Assembly: GCA_035535995.1 (NCBI GenBank) | Contig: DATLOZ010000009.1 | Span: 257,003-321,002, forward strand | Reading direction: 5' to 3' | DNA: 64,000 nt | Source: JANYCO01 sp035535995 | Lineage (GTDB): Bacteria > Bacteroidota > Bacteroidia > Cytophagales > Cytophagaceae | In this document: one piece after another, positions 8,262-16,543 of the stretch | Layout: each line of letters opens with the position of its first letter | Position numbering within the stretch: the first letter of the stretch is position 1 | Notes under the pieces: model-generated | Told to the model about the DNA's origin: nothing | Seen by the model: the letters and a program-made list of their open reading frames with translations, nothing else | The model's database searches: none | Position numbers and translations under genes: made by a program

Positions 8262-9332
8262 TTACTTTTTCTTCCCCTTCGAAATTTTTACCGCTGATCC
8301 ATCTTTCAACAGAAAGTTTCCATTCACTACTACCGAATCGCCTGGCTGAAGGCCGGAAAATACTTGTACATAATCTTCGGTGCGAATTCCCGTCTCGATC
8401 ATTCGTCCTTCTGCTTTATTATTTTTTACTATATATGCTTTCTTACCCATCGCTACAGGTACGATCGCTTCCGTAGGAATGAAAACTGTATTCGCTTCAT
8501 CTTTTACTAGTAGCTCTACCCGTACGAATGCGCCTGGCAAGAGCAGGCCTCTGCGGTTTTCACTAAGCGCTCTGTAGCGGACACTGCGACTGTTGATCTC
8601 TATAAAAGGATCTTTTACCGAAATAATTCCATTGAGCGTATCAGACAATCCTTCTTTTTTAAAACTAATGCGATCGCCGATCCGAAACAGATCGGCATAT
8701 TTTTCAGGAAGTGAAAATTCGATCTTTACAGGATTTACCTGGCGAATGCTGGCTATTGTTTCTGCTGGTGTCACGTAGCTTCCCACACTGATCGTACGCA
8801 CACCAAGCACGCCATCAAAAGGCGCGTAGAGCTCTGTCTTGGCGATCTGTGCCTGGTAATAAACACTGTCGGCTTTTAGTGATTGTAATTGCGAAAGCGC
8901 TACCTCATATTCCTGTTTACTAATACCATTTACCTGGTAAAGATTTTTCAATCGTTGTTCCGTTTCAGACGCGAGCGCCAACTGCACTTTTATTTTTTCC
9001 AATTGTGCTTTTATTTCCGCGTCGTTGAGCTTAAGTAGTAAAGTTCCTTTCGTCACTTGCTTTCCTTCCGGAAGGTAAAGAAACGTGACACGCCCATTGA
9101 CCTCTGGCTTCAGCTCGGCTTCTTCGTTGGCAAGAATGGTGCCGTTGGCGAAGATCTTATCTTCCAGGTTGGTATTACCCACTACAAACACACTCACTGT
9201 GGTAGCGGGTTTCTTTTTCTCTTTATCGGCTATGGCTGCTTTTGCTTTTTCAGGAGTAAAAAATTTAGCTTTGATAAATACCAACGCTACGAAGATGATC
9301 GCAACAATAAAGTATGGTTTTGTTTTTTTCAT
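8262..9332 (-). CDS. RND efflux periplasmic adaptor (membrane fusion protein)
   Basis: A 356-residue adaptor. An N-terminal membrane anchor (residues 7-23) is followed by a lipoyl-type half-domain (VNGRVTFLYLPEGKQVTKGT), a helical hairpin (about 105-155), the second lipoyl half (AKTELYAPFDGVLGVRTISV), and beta-barrel and membrane-proximal domains ending with SGLQPGDSVVVNG. It links the permease encoded 12 bp downstream to an outer-membrane channel. It is the second gene of a three-gene operon, with the jelly-roll-like gene ending 30 bp upstream. The anchor lacks a lipobox, so it is a TM-anchored rather than a lipoprotein adaptor. Confidence 0.93.
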   Translation of the reverse strand: MKKTKPYFIVAIIFVALVFIKAKFFTPEKAKAAIADKEKKKPATTVSVFVVGNTNLEDKIFANGTILANEEAELKPEVNGRVTFLYLPEGKQVTKGTLLLKLNDAEIKAQLEKIKVQLALASETEQRLKNLYQVNGISKQEYEVALSQLQSLKADSVYYQAQIAKTELYAPFDGVLGVRTISVGSYVTPAETIASIRQVNPVKIEFSLPEKYADLFRIGDRISFKKEGLSDTLNGIISVKDPFIEINSRSVRYRALSENRRGLLLPGAFVRVELLVKDEANTVFIPTEAIVPVAMGKKAYIVKNNKAEGRMIETGIRTEDYVQVFSGLQPGDSVVVNGNFLLKDGSAVKISKGKKK

Positions 9333-9362
9333 AGGATCAGAATGTTTATTGCTAATAACTGC

Positions 9363-10034
9363 TTAATCAAATTTTGTAATTTTCAATGCGCTGAAGTGCG
9401 CCAGCGTACCTACCCCAATCCAAAGGCCAATGCCGCCGCGCAGCTCTTTGCCGTGTTTCAGGTCATTGACGATAAGAGTTGGCTGTGTTGCATTATTGAC
9501 GTAAAGCTTTGCCGTTTCATCTCTTACTTCAATTTTAATTTTAGTCCACTCAGCAGGCACCATATCGGCATAGGCTTCGTATTTCTCCGGAAATTCTTTT
9601 CTTAATTTTTCCCAGGGAAATTTCGGGTAAGAAACATATTGAGTGGAATGATTTCTACGCACCTGGTCATTGGCGCGACCGTTGGTAGGACGGATATAAA
9701 AAAGTTCAAACTCAGAAGTATCGCTCGCTACGCGAAAAGCAATACCCACAAAGCCTCTGGCTGCCTCCACCTTTGGATTGCCCACTTGCCCTGCGAGATC
9801 GATTTCAATAATTCCGTTGTGGAAATTAATATCTTTCAGCAATGCCATGGATCGCTGGTCATCGCTCGCAAAAGGTTGTTCCAGTACGATCGCCTGCTTC
9901 TCCTTATAAATAGTAGTGTTCAACGTGACCCCATAAGGAAGCAGCTTCTCTTTAGTGAGCGCGATCTCCTGGGCTTTTGCAAAAGATATACAGCATAGAA
10001 GCGCCACCGCTGCCGTCATTTTTTTGGTTTTCAT
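9363..10034 (-). CDS. Secreted DUF1080/LamG-like jelly-roll protein
   Basis: A 223-residue exported protein with a signal peptide at residues 1-21 (cleavage after AKA). The rest looks like a concanavalin/DUF1080-type beta-sandwich: KDINFHNGIIEIDLAG, RGFVGIAFRV, an aromatic loop (FELFYIRPTNGRANDQ) and a closing GGIGLWIGVGTLAHFSALKI strand. Such folds bind or cleave sugars or serve as binding modules; no catalytic residue is obvious. It is the first gene of the RND operon and is read from a strong promoter at 10157-10188. The pairing of a jelly-roll protein with an efflux pump is unusual. Confidence 0.7.
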   Translation of the reverse strand: MKTKKMTAAVALLCCISFAKAQEIALTKEKLLPYGVTLNTTIYKEKQAIVLEQPFASDDQRSMALLKDINFHNGIIEIDLAGQVGNPKVEAARGFVGIAFRVASDTSEFELFYIRPTNGRANDQVRRNHSTQYVSYPKFPWEKLRKEFPEKYEAYADMVPAEWTKIKIEVRDETAKLYVNNATQPTLIVNDLKHGKELRGGIGLWIGVGTLAHFSALKITKFD

Positions 10035-10068
10035 TGCCTGTTATTTTTTGGAATTCTATTCACTTCAA

Positions 10069-10090
10069 ATGCCTTAAAAAAACAAGGCAT
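10069..10090 (-). promoter_or_regulatory. Leader hairpin of the RND operon
   Basis: ATGCCTT / AAGGCAT stem with an eight-base A-rich loop, inside the predicted 5' leader and 35 bp before the start codon at 10034. Its role is unknown. Confidence 0.45.
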
Positions 10091-10140
10091 CCCGACATAA
10101 CCCCGGTGGCTTGGGCGCAATCGTTGATCTGGTATTATTA

Positions 10141-10156
10141 TCTATAATCTCTATAG
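10141..10156 (-). promoter_or_regulatory. Candidate operator (CTATAG type) at the RND operon promoter
   Basis: On the minus strand CTATAGAG directly follows the -7 element, and a second ATTATAGA follows it. It is similar but not identical to the TTCTATAGAGTT sites at 13636, 35059 and 35314. Confidence 0.4.
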
Positions 10157-10188
10157 CAAAAGTAGTTTAAATGATTAAATTAGCCAAA
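10157..10188 (-). promoter_or_regulatory. Bacteroidota promoter of the jelly-roll/MFP/RND operon
   Basis: TTTG (10188-10185), a 20-nt spacer, then TACTTTTG (10164-10157): a full match to the TTTG/TAnnTTTG consensus with normal spacing. Transcription would begin near 10150, giving a leader of about 115 nt. Confidence 0.75.
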
Positions 10189-10382
10189 AAAAGACGAAAG
10201 GTTTTCTTTTGTTTACCTAAATATAATTTTCAGAAATCTTATAGAACATGCTGGAACTCCTGCTGGTAAAGGAGATAGGAGATTGTATAAATTAGAAAAA
10301 CCTTCTTCCTGCAGAGAGTATTTGACATCTTGGACTTTAATCTCTTATTTTAAACACAAAATATTCCCTTGAATAAATTTTT

Positions 10383-11675
10383 ATGAAACTATTTAATACA
10401 ATACTCAGCAAAACTGTGCTATGCAGCGTGCTGCTATATGGAGGAATGATCCATCGACCAATTCAGGCGCAAAGCCTTAACCCTGATGCCGACAATGGCG
10501 GCTTGAAACTAGCTTCAGGATTTGGTGCAATCGTAGTAGCGGAACAAACCGGAAAAGCCCGTCACATCGCAGTAGACAAGACCGGTAGAGTTTTTATCAA
10601 ATTAAAAAAATTGCAGAAAGGGAAAGGCATCGTTGTACTTCAGGATAAGAATGGCGATGGCAAAGCCGACGAGATAAAAAGTTATGAAAATTATATCGGT
10701 ACAGGAATGGCGATCTATCAGCAGTATTTGTACGCTTCTTCTGATTCTTCCGTCTACCGCTATCCGCTTGAGGATGGTGAAAATGCGATCGATGAAAAGA
10801 AACGTGAAGTGGTAATCGTAAAGCTTCCTTACCGCCCTGAACACGAGACAAAATCTATTACCATTGATGCCAGCGGAAAGCTATACGTCAATATAGGCGC
10901 ACCTTCCAACGCTTGCCAGGTGCAAGACCGTACCAAAGGCTCGCCAGGCCAGGACCCTTGCCCCCTGCTCGATAGCTTTGCTGGCGTGTGGCAGTTTGAT
11001 GCTCAGAAATTGAACCAACGTTTTTCCGATGGCACTCGTTTTTCTACAGGACTGCGCAACTGCGTGGCGCTCGAGTGGGACAGCCATACCAACCAGGTGT
11101 ATGCTCTACCTCACGGCCGCGATCAGTTGAATACTTTGTATCCACAATATTTTACAGACGAACAAAACGCAGAGCTTCCTTCCGAAGAATTTGTGCAGCT
11201 CACAAAGGACGGCGACTACGGCTGGCCATATTGCTACTACGATCATATCCAGGGTAAACGCATTCAAGCACCTGAATACGGGGGCGATGGTAAAAAAACC
11301 GGTACCCGCTGTGAGGCAATAGGCGCGCCGCTTATGGCATTTCCGGGCCACTGGGCTCCTAATGATTTATTGTTTTATCACGGAAATCAATTTCCGGAAC
11401 GATATAAAAATGGCGCCTTCATTGCTTTCCACGGCTCCTGGAACAGGGCGCCTCTCAAACAAGCTGGTTATTTTGTAGCCTTTGTTCCGATGAAAGACGG
11501 AAAGCCCAGCGGCAACTGGGAAGTGTTCGCCGAAGGTTTTGCCGGTGGACCGGAAATAAAAAGTCCGAAAGATGCCAAGCACCGCCCGATGGGACTTGCA
11601 GAAGGTCCTGACGGCTCGCTCTACATCAGTGATTCGGTGCAGGGAACGGTTTGGCGAATTATATATATTAAATAG
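10383..11675 (+). CDS. Sorbosone/glucose dehydrogenase-like beta-propeller protein
   Basis: A 430-residue secreted protein with a signal peptide to about residue 30 (cleavage after IQAQ). The rest is a six-bladed propeller of the glucose/sorbosone dehydrogenase family: GFGAIVVAEQ, KSITIDASGKLYVNIGAPSN, GLRNCVALEWD, YALPHGRDQL, FHGSWNRAP and GLAEGPDGSLYISDSVQG. Members with known activity use PQQ to oxidise sugars in the periplasm. A calcium-loop-like stretch, DKNGDGKADE, lies at residues 88-97. It lacks a haem motif of its own; a cytochrome c gene 83 bp downstream could accept its electrons (inference). The substrate is unknown. Confidence 0.85.
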   Translation: MKLFNTILSKTVLCSVLLYGGMIHRPIQAQSLNPDADNGGLKLASGFGAIVVAEQTGKARHIAVDKTGRVFIKLKKLQKGKGIVVLQDKNGDGKADEIKSYENYIGTGMAIYQQYLYASSDSSVYRYPLEDGENAIDEKKREVVIVKLPYRPEHETKSITIDASGKLYVNIGAPSNACQVQDRTKGSPGQDPCPLLDSFAGVWQFDAQKLNQRFSDGTRFSTGLRNCVALEWDSHTNQVYALPHGRDQLNTLYPQYFTDEQNAELPSEEFVQLTKDGDYGWPYCYYDHIQGKRIQAPEYGGDGKKTGTRCEAIGAPLMAFPGHWAPNDLLFYHGNQFPERYKNGAFIAFHGSWNRAPLKQAGYFVAFVPMKDGKPSGNWEVFAEGFAGGPEIKSPKDAKHRPMGLAEGPDGSLYISDSVQGTVWRIIYIK

Positions 11676-11695
11676 TAATAAGGTTGCTGGATTCC

Positions 11696-11735
11696 GGATG
11701 CCAGATGCCGGAAAAATTCTTTGTTATCTGGCTTT
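11696..11735 (+). terminator. Hairpin between sorbosone-dehydrogenase and cytochrome genes
   Basis: GCCAGAT / ATCTGGC stem followed by TTTTGTATTTATTTT. It contains the string GATGCCAGATGCCGGA, which recurs at 47611. It may be a leaky terminator or a dispersed repeat. Confidence 0.45.
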
Positions 11736-11758
11736 TGTATTTATTTTAAAATTTAAAA

Positions 11759-12163
11759 ATGAAACTAACGATAACTCACTTCGCCATTATAATAGGTTTA
11801 TCAGGCTTAGTTATTACTAAGGGCTATGCACAAACGGTTTCTCCCGGTAAAAAGGTGTATGACAACAATTGTCTCACCTGTCATCAGGCCGATGGCAGTG
11901 GCGTTCCGGGGATGAATCCTCCGCTTTCAAATGTTTCCTGGGTTACGGGTGATAAACAAAAGTTGATTCAAATTGTATTGAATGGACTTACTACTCCTCT
12001 GGAAATTGACGACGAAGTTTATCACAATCCTATGCCTGCTCACAAACACCTGACCGATCGCGAGGTGGCGGATGTACTCACCTACATTCGCAGCAGCTTT
12101 GGCAATAAGGCTTCTGCTGTGACGGTGGAGGAAGTGAAAAAGGTAAGAGGCATAAAAAAATAA
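11759..12163 (+). CDS. Class I cytochrome c, secreted
   Basis: A 134-residue periplasmic c-type cytochrome. The signal peptide runs to about residue 25 (TKGYAQ). The haem site is Cys38-Leu-Thr-Cys41-His42 in NCLTCHQADGSGVPGMNPPL, and the likely axial Met is Met92 in YHNPMPAHKHLTDREVADVL. The remaining helix (VLTYIRSSFGNK) is typical of small mono-haem carriers. It follows the propeller dehydrogenase gene and is the natural candidate electron acceptor (inference). A strong hairpin follows the stop and separates it from the convergent hydroxylase operon. Confidence 0.92.
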   Translation: MKLTITHFAIIIGLSGLVITKGYAQTVSPGKKVYDNNCLTCHQADGSGVPGMNPPLSNVSWVTGDKQKLIQIVLNGLTTPLEIDDEVYHNPMPAHKHLTDREVADVLTYIRSSFGNKASAVTVEEVKKVRGIKK

Positions 12164-12167
12164 ATTA

Positions 12168-12203
12168 ACCCCTGCACTTTGTCTTTTGACAAAGCACAGG
12201 GGT
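12168..12203. terminator. Bidirectional hairpin between convergent genes
   Basis: ACCCCTG-CA-CTTTGTC / GACAAAG-CA-CAGGGGT stem with a TTTT loop, starting 5 bp after the cytochrome stop. There is no clear T-tract. Confidence 0.55.
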
Positions 12204-12263
12204 AGAGAACAGGTTACAAAAAAAAGTATTGCGTGTGGGCGTGAGTAAGGCGTAGCTTGCTTA

Positions 12264-13238
12264 TCAGGCCAACGAAGGCTCTAATTCTATTTCTTCTTTT
12301 TCCAGGGGAATTTTATTTTTCTCTGATTTTGTCACTTGCAGTTTGCTTAGCTCATAACCACCCGTCTCTCCTACTTCGTCGTAGAACTCAGGCCCACCGG
12401 CCGCTAGCTCGCTTCCTGCTTTTTTAGATTTTAAGATTGGCCACAAAAACTGAGCGTACCATTCTTCTTTGAAATAATGTTTCACCCCATAGCCAGCCGG
12501 GTATTGGCGTGTGATCACACCCGTACCGAAGAGAAGATCCCAGATGAAAAACATATTTCCGAAATTTCCTTTGTAATGTCCTACGCCATCGTTCGCATCT
12601 GCATGGTGCGCGTGGTGTGTAGCAGGCGTGGAGATCAGTCTCTCCAGCACCCAGGCAACAGGATGTAGAATTCTATATTTATAAAAGGGCTTGTCCCATT
12701 TGATACTGGAGTGTGCCGCAAGTGTGATCACGGATTTTAACCCACGCACAAAGAGCGCTGGGAATCCAAGGCCAAGATAGACAAGCGTGGCAGTAACATA
12801 CGTTTGCGAAAAGAAAACCGTATACAAAATATTCTGACGGCTCGCCATTGCCATGCCCATGTAAGGCGCGGAGTGATGTGTGCGGTGAAAGCGCCACAGC
12901 CATGGTATTTCATGGTGCAGACGGTGGTACCAATACTGCGTAAGATCATCTGCTACAGCAATGATGGCGAAGCCAAACCAAAAAGGTACCCATGCGAAAG
13001 CGCCCAGCAATCCTGGGAAGAGTACGGGCAAGGCTTGCAAGCTGAAGAAGGCAAACACAGGAGTGAGCAATAATTTTGGCGCCGCGTAACAAATAAGATC
13101 AACGGCTTTTTCATTTTCATCCCAATCGTGCTTGTCGTACAAGCCGAGTAAAAATTCCGCGATGCCCAGTCCGAAGAGTAGCGTTGGCAAACCCCATGTT
13201 GTAAGGTTTTCAAATATTGCAGTGAAGAGCTCTTTCAT
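12264..13238 (-). CDS. Sterol desaturase / fatty acid hydroxylase superfamily protein
   Basis: A 324-residue membrane-bound di-iron enzyme. Histidine clusters are intact: HRLHH (105-109), HRTHH (118-122) and HHAHH (208-212), plus His176 in ITLAAHSS and His221 in GVGHYKGNFGNMFFIWDLLFG. Several hydrophobic segments (about 15-33, 54-75, 82-97, 140-165) form the membrane part. The family inserts oxygen into, or desaturates, sterols, fatty acids or carotenoids using O2. The last 60 residues are a charged cytoplasmic tail. It is the third gene of an operon with two tiny membrane proteins (6-bp gaps). Confidence 0.92.
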   Translation of the reverse strand: MKELFTAIFENLTTWGLPTLLFGLGIAEFLLGLYDKHDWDENEKAVDLICYAAPKLLLTPVFAFFSLQALPVLFPGLLGAFAWVPFWFGFAIIAVADDLTQYWYHRLHHEIPWLWRFHRTHHSAPYMGMAMASRQNILYTVFFSQTYVTATLVYLGLGFPALFVRGLKSVITLAAHSSIKWDKPFYKYRILHPVAWVLERLISTPATHHAHHADANDGVGHYKGNFGNMFFIWDLLFGTGVITRQYPAGYGVKHYFKEEWYAQFLWPILKSKKAGSELAAGGPEFYDEVGETGGYELSKLQVTKSEKNKIPLEKEEIELEPSLA

Positions 13239-13244
13239 AATTTT

Positions 13245-13427
13245 TTATTTTTTGTCTTTATATCGATCCAATTGTTTTAGATAAGGTGTTTGATTTTTAT
13301 CGGTCCACGGCTTTTCGCCTGTGAAGCGGAGGTAAGCAAATAAACTGAGCACCGGCAGTGCATAAATAAGAATGCTCAACAAAGCATTCTTAAAAATTCT
13401 CTTTTTGATAGCAGGGTCTATGGCCAT
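13245..13427 (-). CDS. Tiny membrane protein, hydroxylase operon
   Basis: 60 residues with a basic N-terminus (AIDPAIKKRIFKN), one transmembrane segment (about 15-34, LLSILIYALPVLSLFAYLRF) and a polar tail ending in repeated Lys. It lies 6 bp upstream of the hydroxylase gene and 6 bp downstream of another tiny membrane protein, so translation is probably coupled. I do not recognise it. A small partner or stabiliser of the membrane hydroxylase is a reasonable guess only. Confidence 0.65.
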   Translation of the reverse strand: MAIDPAIKKRIFKNALLSILIYALPVLSLFAYLRFTGEKPWTDKNQTPYLKQLDRYKDKK

Positions 13428-13433
13428 GATTGA

Positions 13434-13610
13434 TCAGGGTTTTAGTATGGTAGTGTTTGTTTGTGATGGAGAATTATTTTCAGCCTTGTCTTCCAACAAG
13501 TGTCGCGTAAGCAGCAGGCCTCCTACCGTAATGGTAACAGGCAACAGGTAGATCACAATCGTGACGATTATTTTTTTCAGGATCAGTGTAATGTCTTCCA
13601 GTATAGTCAT
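13434..13610 (-). CDS. Tiny membrane protein, first gene of hydroxylase operon
   Basis: 58 residues from ATG 13610: TILEDITLILKK, then one hydrophobic segment (about 14-36, VTIVIYLLPVTITVGGLLLT) and a polar Asn/Thr-rich tail. A TTG at 13658 would add 16 residues but overlaps the presumed promoter and the CTATAG operator, so I prefer ATG. The LIYALPV/VIYLLPV cores of this protein and the next one resemble each other, so the pair may be old duplicates. Function unknown. Confidence 0.6.
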   Translation of the reverse strand: MTILEDITLILKKIIVTIVIYLLPVTITVGGLLLTRHLLEDKAENNSPSQTNTTILKP

Positions 13611-13635
13611 CTCTTTTTTTGTTTTTATTTTTAAC

Positions 13636-13647
13636 AACTCTATAGAA
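13636..13647 (-). promoter_or_regulatory. Candidate operator TTCTATAGAGTT
   Basis: On the minus strand the 12-mer TTCTATAGAGTT is identical to the one at 35314-35325. The distance from the TTTG of the -7 element to CTATAG is 10 nt in both places. It lies 26 nt upstream of the ATG at 13610. Confidence 0.55.
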
Positions 13648-13655
13648 CTAGTATA

Positions 13656-13663
13656 CAAAATTG
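13656..13663 (-). promoter_or_regulatory. Weak -7 element of the hydroxylase operon
   Basis: CAATTTTG, one mismatch from TAnnTTTG, with no TTTG at the -33 distance. It may need an activator. Confidence 0.35.
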
Positions 13664-13962
13664 GTTTACTTTATTGTTTTGGTAGAACAGGAATTTAAAA
13701 TTTGATTAAGCTGAAAAGCAGCAACAGCGCGGCGAAGAGCAGTTCGTCACAAAAATAGTTTTAAAAAAGTAAAGTATCTTTTTCATGCTACTTTCATCTA
13801 TTATAAATGCTGTGTTATGAATTATGAGTGGAGCAAAAATTCATAGTAACTAAAATTTTTTCTGATTGCAGAAAATGTTGATTGCTGGTGGTAGCAATAC
13901 TTTTGTTATTTTAAAGTTACTTGCTTTGTTTTTTATTTACAATAAAGATCTATCCTTATAAG

Positions 13963-14010
13963 TTTATCCTACCACAAAACAGTTTTGAGTGAGGAGTGCG
14001 AGTATGGAGA
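13963..14010 (+). repeat. 47-bp dispersed repeat, copy A
   Basis: It contains CCTACCAC, AAACAGT, GAGT and GAGTATGGAGA in the same order and spacing as 35138-35184, with roughly seven differences over about 47 bases. Confidence 0.7.
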
Positions 14011-14034
14011 ATATGCCGACAAATAAAAGGGTGG

Positions 14035-16518
14035 TTAAAATTCTTTTTCGCCGAATTCACTATTTGGCAATTTTATTTTTTTGTTTGATCTATTAAAGTT
14101 AAAACCCAGGTTGAGCATAAGGATGTCTTTTTCCTGGATGTAATTAGTAGTAGTATAGAAATCATTTCCTCTGGTAGTAATGCGTTGCTCGTTTGATGGG
14201 ATAAGGCCTGCACAAATATTTTGCCACTGCACCATAGCACTTAACTTTCCATTTAAGAATATTTTTTTCACCGAAGCATTCGGACTGATGAATCTTGAAT
14301 CTTCGCCTTGAGCGGTTGGACGTTGAGAAAGGAAATTGAAATTGAACTGAATGCTGACTGTTTTAGAAAGTTGAAAGTTATGATTGGTATTGATGGAATA
14401 AGCGATTGCACCGTTGTTTACCGCCACTGTATTATTAAACAAACTTCCTTTGATCCTGTAATCATAAATATTTCCTCCGGCATAGAATGTCCACCATTTC
14501 AAAGGTTTCAGATTGATACCGGCTTCTACACCCCATTGGCGCGCATGGCCGGCGTTGGTATAGATGCGATTGAGGATCGTATCGTTGTATACGCTGTTCA
14601 CACGATTCACCACATTGCTGATCTGTTGATTGTAGAAATTAAGAAATACTGAACCCACGGCGAGATCTTTGACAATTCCTAATTCACTCAGGTATACGAA
14701 TTCAGGTTTGATATGAGGATCGCCCTGCTCAAGAGTTTCGGAATGTTCGCGTTCAGGGTATGGATTGAGCTCGTTGTTGGTAGATCGCTGTACCCTGCTG
14801 CTGAAGCCGCCTTTGGCTTTCCACCCTTTTTTAAATTTATAAAGTAGGTTTGCCGAAGGAAATAAATTGGAAAGGTCCAGCTCATAAGGATCGCTCTGTT
14901 GACTGGAATTGAAAGTACGAATAGAATATTCATACCGAAGCCCCGCCACGTATTCAAGATGGCCGGTTTTGCCGGAGTATTGTGTATATAGACCATGTAT
15001 TTTATTAATGATTTCTATATCGGCGCTAAACTCAGGAACAGTCTGGTACAGGCCTGTACCAAGGATTGCATTTTGGTATAAAAAACTTCCGGTCTGTTTT
15101 TGATAGCGAAACTGGTAGCCGCTTTCCAATTTTCCCTTGCCGATATTGATCGTGTAATCGGTTTTACCACGAAGGCCATTCAGCGGACTTTTATTGGTAT
15201 TCAGTACATAGTCGAGCGTATCCGTATGCTCTTGTAGATTCGCATTTAAATTTTGGGTATATCCATCCAGCAAAGCGTATTCATACAAGCCTGAAATTGT
15301 CAAAGCAGATTTGTTGTGGAATGTATGCGTATAGTCAAGATTCACCAACGAGAAATCGCCTTGTTTTTTCACCAGGTTGGAGTTGAAATAATCAATGCTC
15401 CCTAGCAGTGCGCCGGTATTCACATCTGTTTTGGTATTGGAATAATCAATATCTGCACGGCGGTACTGCCTGCGCTGGCCTATATAAGCGCCTGTACTGA
15501 TCGAATTGAATTTATCAGCAGCAAAAGTGACGGAAACACGGGCTGCGTAATTCCTGCGCTGGAAACTTCGCTCACCATAGGATGGAAAAGAAGTATAGCG
15601 ATTGTCTACAATGGTAGAAACATCTCCTACTCTTCTTCCGGCCAGATCATTTTCCTGGTAGCTTCCACCAAGCGAAAGATCCCATTTGTTTTTTTTGTAA
15701 TTGATGCTGGCATCCGCACCATAGCGCTGCGGCTCTTTTCGATTATGAAAAGAATTTGTACTTGGCAATCCTTCCTGCACATTGGCAACTACCGTGAGTC
15801 CATCGTCAGTACCTTTCTTAAGTGTTATGTTAATAATTCCAGATTTTCCATCCGCATCATAACGGGAAGAAGGGGTAGTAATAATTTCTATATTTTCGAC
15901 AGCATTGGCAGGAATTTGGCTAAGCACGGTATTGGCATCCGTCAACACTGCTTTCCCATTAATGAGAATTAAAAAACCTGTAGACCCGCGCAGCCTGATC
16001 TCGCCCTCGCTGTTTACCGTTACCGAAGGCATGTTCTTCAACACATCGATTGCAGTACCACCTTTTGCAGTTTGAAATTGCTCGGCCTTAAAAACCTGTT
16101 TGTCGATTCGCGTAGCGGTTTCATTTTTTTGTCCGCTTACAATTACTTCGCTCAGGCTATCCTGCTTTGCCCGAAGCAAGATTGTACCAAGATCAAGCAA
16201 GGTTGACTTGCCAATCAGGATATTTCTGATCTGTTTCGATTCATACCCGATGAACTCAATTTTCAAATAATAATTGCCGGGTTTTATATCTTTCCAGGAA
16301 AATGTTCCTGTAGAATCTGCAAGGGTTCCATTCAAGAGTTCGTTGTTTTCCGTTCGATAAATGCTCACCACAGCGTATTCTACGGGCGTAGACTGTAGAG
16401 TGTCTACTACCTTGCCTTTAAGAAGATTTTGTGCGTTGCCTGAAAAAATGATCAACAGCATGTATAAAAAAATAAAAGCCCGGATAGCTTTGTCCATATT
16501 TTTTTTCTTTCCCTTCAT
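14035..16518 (-). CDS. TonB-dependent receptor, outer-membrane beta-barrel family
   Basis: An 827-residue outer-membrane receptor. A signal peptide (to about residue 30, FSGNAQ) is followed by a carboxypeptidase-regulatory-like domain (about 33-118, LKGKVVDTLQSTPVEYAVVS), a plug (about 125-225 with TAIDVLKNMPSVTVNSEGEI and LRGSTGFLILINGKAV) and a C-terminal barrel ending in LNLGFNFNRS plus a charged tail. It resembles the OMP_b-brl_3 group rather than classical SusC. It probably imports a substrate with TonB energy. It is the last gene of the sulfatase run, 25 bp after the rhodanese gene. ATG 16497 is an alternative start that still leaves a signal peptide. Confidence 0.88.
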   Translation of the reverse strand: MKGKKKNMDKAIRAFIFLYMLLIIFSGNAQNLLKGKVVDTLQSTPVEYAVVSIYRTENNELLNGTLADSTGTFSWKDIKPGNYYLKIEFIGYESKQIRNILIGKSTLLDLGTILLRAKQDSLSEVIVSGQKNETATRIDKQVFKAEQFQTAKGGTAIDVLKNMPSVTVNSEGEIRLRGSTGFLILINGKAVLTDANTVLSQIPANAVENIEIITTPSSRYDADGKSGIINITLKKGTDDGLTVVANVQEGLPSTNSFHNRKEPQRYGADASINYKKNKWDLSLGGSYQENDLAGRRVGDVSTIVDNRYTSFPSYGERSFQRRNYAARVSVTFAADKFNSISTGAYIGQRRQYRRADIDYSNTKTDVNTGALLGSIDYFNSNLVKKQGDFSLVNLDYTHTFHNKSALTISGLYEYALLDGYTQNLNANLQEHTDTLDYVLNTNKSPLNGLRGKTDYTINIGKGKLESGYQFRYQKQTGSFLYQNAILGTGLYQTVPEFSADIEIINKIHGLYTQYSGKTGHLEYVAGLRYEYSIRTFNSSQQSDPYELDLSNLFPSANLLYKFKKGWKAKGGFSSRVQRSTNNELNPYPEREHSETLEQGDPHIKPEFVYLSELGIVKDLAVGSVFLNFYNQQISNVVNRVNSVYNDTILNRIYTNAGHARQWGVEAGINLKPLKWWTFYAGGNIYDYRIKGSLFNNTVAVNNGAIAYSINTNHNFQLSKTVSIQFNFNFLSQRPTAQGEDSRFISPNASVKKIFLNGKLSAMVQWQNICAGLIPSNEQRITTRGNDFYTTTNYIQEKDILMLNLGFNFNRSNKKIKLPNSEFGEKEF

Positions 16519-16543
16519 TCTTCTCTTTTAAATGCAATCCGGA

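Larger units (their letters stand above)
10035..10382. other. Divergent intergenic region, 348 bp
   Basis: It holds the promoter and CTATAG-type site of the minus-strand RND operon and a leader hairpin (10069-10090). I see no convincing TAnnTTTG promoter for the plus-strand sorbosone-dehydrogenase gene and no small ORF. Confidence 0.6.
13611..14034. other. Intergenic region, 424 bp
   Basis: It separates the second TonB receptor from the hydroxylase operon, both on the minus strand. It contains a CTATAG operator-like site (13636-13647) with a weak -7 element beside it, and one copy of a 47-bp dispersed repeat (13963-14010). There is no ORF of note and no clear terminator after the TonB receptor. 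Confidence 0.6.
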
